A stretch of 33,071 nt of DNA. It comes from an uncultured Collinsella sp. (GTDB lineage: Bacteria > Actinomycetota > Coriobacteriia > Coriobacteriales > Coriobacteriaceae). The stretch spans positions 1 through 33,071 of the forward strand of contig CAAEBN010000015.1 of NCBI GenBank assembly GCA_900754075.1, in the 5' to 3' direction. Numbering within the stretch: the stretch's first letter is position 1; each line of letters opens with the position of its first letter. Made by a program: the position numbers and the translations under genes. Shown piece after piece: positions 31,579-33,071 of the stretch. The notes below the pieces were generated by a model. It saw nothing but the letters and a program-made list of their open reading frames with translations, did not search any database and was not told the DNA's origin.

Positions 31579-32973
31579 ATGTGCAATGTTTCGCTCAACG
31601 GTACGCAGCCGACCGATGCCTCCATCCGTGTCCTGCGTGCGCTCGAGGCAGCCGGTCTTGAGGCTTGGTATGTAGGCGGTTGGGTACGTGATGCCCTGAT
31701 GGGGCGTCCCAGCCACGATGTTGACATGTGTTGCAGCGGCCTGTGGCAGGAGTCCAAAGCGGCGCTCGAGGCAGCGGATATTGCCGTGGTTGAGTCGGGC
31801 ATTAAATTTGGCGGCATCACGGCCATTTGCGATGGCGAGCGCATTGAGGTTACCACCTACCGCCTAGACGGCTTTTACACCGATGGTCGCCATCCCCAGA
31901 GTGTGGAGCGCGCCGCTTCGCTTGAGGACGATCTGGCGCGCCGCGACTTTACCGTCAATGCCATGGCGTGGCATCCCGAGCGCGGCCTTGTCGACCGCTA
32001 TGACGGCCAGGGCGACCTGGACCGTAAACTCATTCGCGCCGTTGGAGATCCCAAGCGTCGTTTTAACGAGGACGCGCTTCGCATGCTGCGCGCGGTGCGT
32101 TTTGCCTGCCGTCTGGACTTTATGATTGAACCCGCGACCAAACAGGCACTTGCCGAGTGCGCTCCGCTTCTCGATGCCGTGGCGCGCGAGCGCGTGGGTA
32201 TTGAGCTTGAGGGCATCCTTTCGACTGGACACGGGGGAGACGCGATGCTGCGCTACCCCGAGCTTATTTGCGCCGCCGTGCCCGAGTTGGCAGCGGGTCG
32301 CGGGTTTGATCAGTGCAGTGTCTATCATGCGTTTAATGTCTACGAGCATATCGCCCGCGTGCTGACGGTGGCAGGGGAGCTGGCGTTGTGCGACGGCGTC
32401 GCGCCCTCGTCGAGCCTTATGTGGGCGGCGTTTTTGCACGACGTCTCCAAGCCCGATTGCTTTACGCTCGACCATGCGGGCAGCGGTCACTTCTACGGTC
32501 ATCCTGAGCTCGGCGCCAAGAAGGCGCGTGTCATCATGGATCGTCTAGCGCTCTCGCACGATTTGGTGCGCGATGTGTGTCTGTTGATCAAATACCATGA
32601 CAAGCCGCTGCGTCCCGAGCGATCCTGCCTGCTCAATATGATGCGCGCGCTTTCGGGCGAGGGCGTCGATACGCCGCGTCTGATGGACGAGCTCATGGAC
32701 CTTAAGCGTGCCGACACACTCGGTAAGGCACCTTCGTGTTTCTATTACGTCGAGACGATCGAGGAGATGCGCGCGCTAACTCACGAGTTGCTGGCGGCGG
32801 GGGAGCCCTATACGCTCAAGATGCTTGCCATCAATGGTGGCGACTTGATTCGCGCCGGCGTCAAGCCAGGGCCGGAACTGGGACAGCTGCTCAACGCCGC
32901 CCTCGACGCAGTGATCGAGGATAACATCCCTAACGATTGCGAAGCACTCCTGGCTCATTTGCACCTGGGGTAG
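31579..32973 (+). CDS. cca: CCA tRNA nucleotidyltransferase family protein with HD domain
   Basis: The enzyme adds or repairs the 3' CCA of tRNAs; relatives are poly(A) polymerases. The 464-residue protein opens with the class II nucleotidyltransferase head YVGGWVRDALMGRPSHDVD (31-49), whose metal ligands are Asp47 and Asp49. RRDFTVNAMA and the RRFNEDALRMLRAVRFA neck follow, then an HD phosphohydrolase-like domain (AAFLHDVSKPD). AGGAGG (31565-31570) is 8 bases before ATG 31579; a GTG at 31561 would include it. The stop lies within a GGGGTAGCTA sequence that recurs in the inverted repeat immediately downstream. Confidence 0.93.
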   Translation: MCNVSLNGTQPTDASIRVLRALEAAGLEAWYVGGWVRDALMGRPSHDVDMCCSGLWQESKAALEAADIAVVESGIKFGGITAICDGERIEVTTYRLDGFYTDGRHPQSVERAASLEDDLARRDFTVNAMAWHPERGLVDRYDGQGDLDRKLIRAVGDPKRRFNEDALRMLRAVRFACRLDFMIEPATKQALAECAPLLDAVARERVGIELEGILSTGHGGDAMLRYPELICAAVPELAAGRGFDQCSVYHAFNVYEHIARVLTVAGELALCDGVAPSSSLMWAAFLHDVSKPDCFTLDHAGSGHFYGHPELGAKKARVIMDRLALSHDLVRDVCLLIKYHDKPLRPERSCLLNMMRALSGEGVDTPRLMDELMDLKRADTLGKAPSCFYYVETIEEMRALTHELLAAGEPYTLKMLAINGGDLIRAGVKPGPELGQLLNAALDAVIEDNIPNDCEALLAHLHLG

Positions 32974-32974
32974 C

Positions 32975-33071
32975 TAATTTGGGACGGGGCTTTTTTAGCT
33001 ACCCCTGCTGTCAATCGGGCGAACAATAGTGATTCTGGCAGGGGTAGCTAAAAAAGCCCCGTCCCAAATTA
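32975..33071. repeat. Perfect 34-bp inverted repeat at the window end
   Basis: The arm 32975-33008 (TAATTTGGGACGGGGC and on) is exactly complementary to 33038-33071, with a 29-base spacer. It starts 2 bases after the cca stop and would form a very stable hairpin in either strand. The T6 within the left arm is paired, so it is not a classical terminator, although it may act as one. Confidence 0.9.

Overview
The window looks like chromosome of a Coriobacteriia member (Actinomycetota), most likely Collinsella. This is inferred from the moderately high G+C, Asp/Glu/Ala-rich proteins with C- or G-ending codons, the compressed efp-asp23-nusB-xseB-tlyA-nadK-recN order, and several families of long intergenic palindromes. 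I could run no database search. Almost everything is on the plus strand; the two minus-strand genes are a small membrane protein (9696-9935) and an RpiR regulator (23474-24331). I saw no rRNA, tRNA, CRISPR array, prophage or complete IS.

Region 1 (1-6423) holds lspA-rluA-family synthase, a membrane GT2 glycosyltransferase with a strong terminator, a stand-alone A24 prepilin-peptidase-like protein, a dGTPase-like HD hydrolase and rarA. Region 2 (6424-9689) is a tight cassette: DUF948 membrane protein, a degenerate RsbW/SpoIIAB-like protein, a SigB/SigF-type sigma factor and an AI-2E-family permease. Region 3 (9690-16732) has the small opposite-strand gene, then alaS-ruvX-mltG-yqeG-like-aroK-aroB-like. 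The last of these has lost every catalytic motif of dehydroquinate synthase. Region 4 (16733-23252) is an Xaa-Pro peptidase, then efp-asp23-nusB-xseB-tlyA-nadK-recN, with mostly overlapping or abutting ends.

Region 5 (23253-31441) is a self-contained fructose-type PTS locus: RpiR regulator, divergent EIIBCA permease, HPr, Enzyme I and two tandem 1-phosphofructokinase-like kinases. PEP phosphate would pass EI (H188) to HPr (H15) to EIIA (H581) to EIIB (C12) to the sugar, and the PfkB kinases would make the bisphosphate. The intergenic DNA here is unusually structured. It contains a 15-bp palindrome that could be the RpiR operator, a hairpin able to mask the ptsH ribosome binding site, an attenuator-like hairpin between ptsH and ptsI, and separate terminators behind each kinase. 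Region 6 is a CCA-adding-enzyme-family gene followed by a perfect 34-bp inverted repeat that ends exactly at the window edge.

The best candidates for something undescribed are the metal-ligand-less AroB-like protein beside an intact-looking AroK, the sigma cassette with a Bergerat-fold partner lacking the kinase signature, and four unrelated long inverted-repeat elements (23287-23442, 26689-26759, 26865-27016, 32975-33071).
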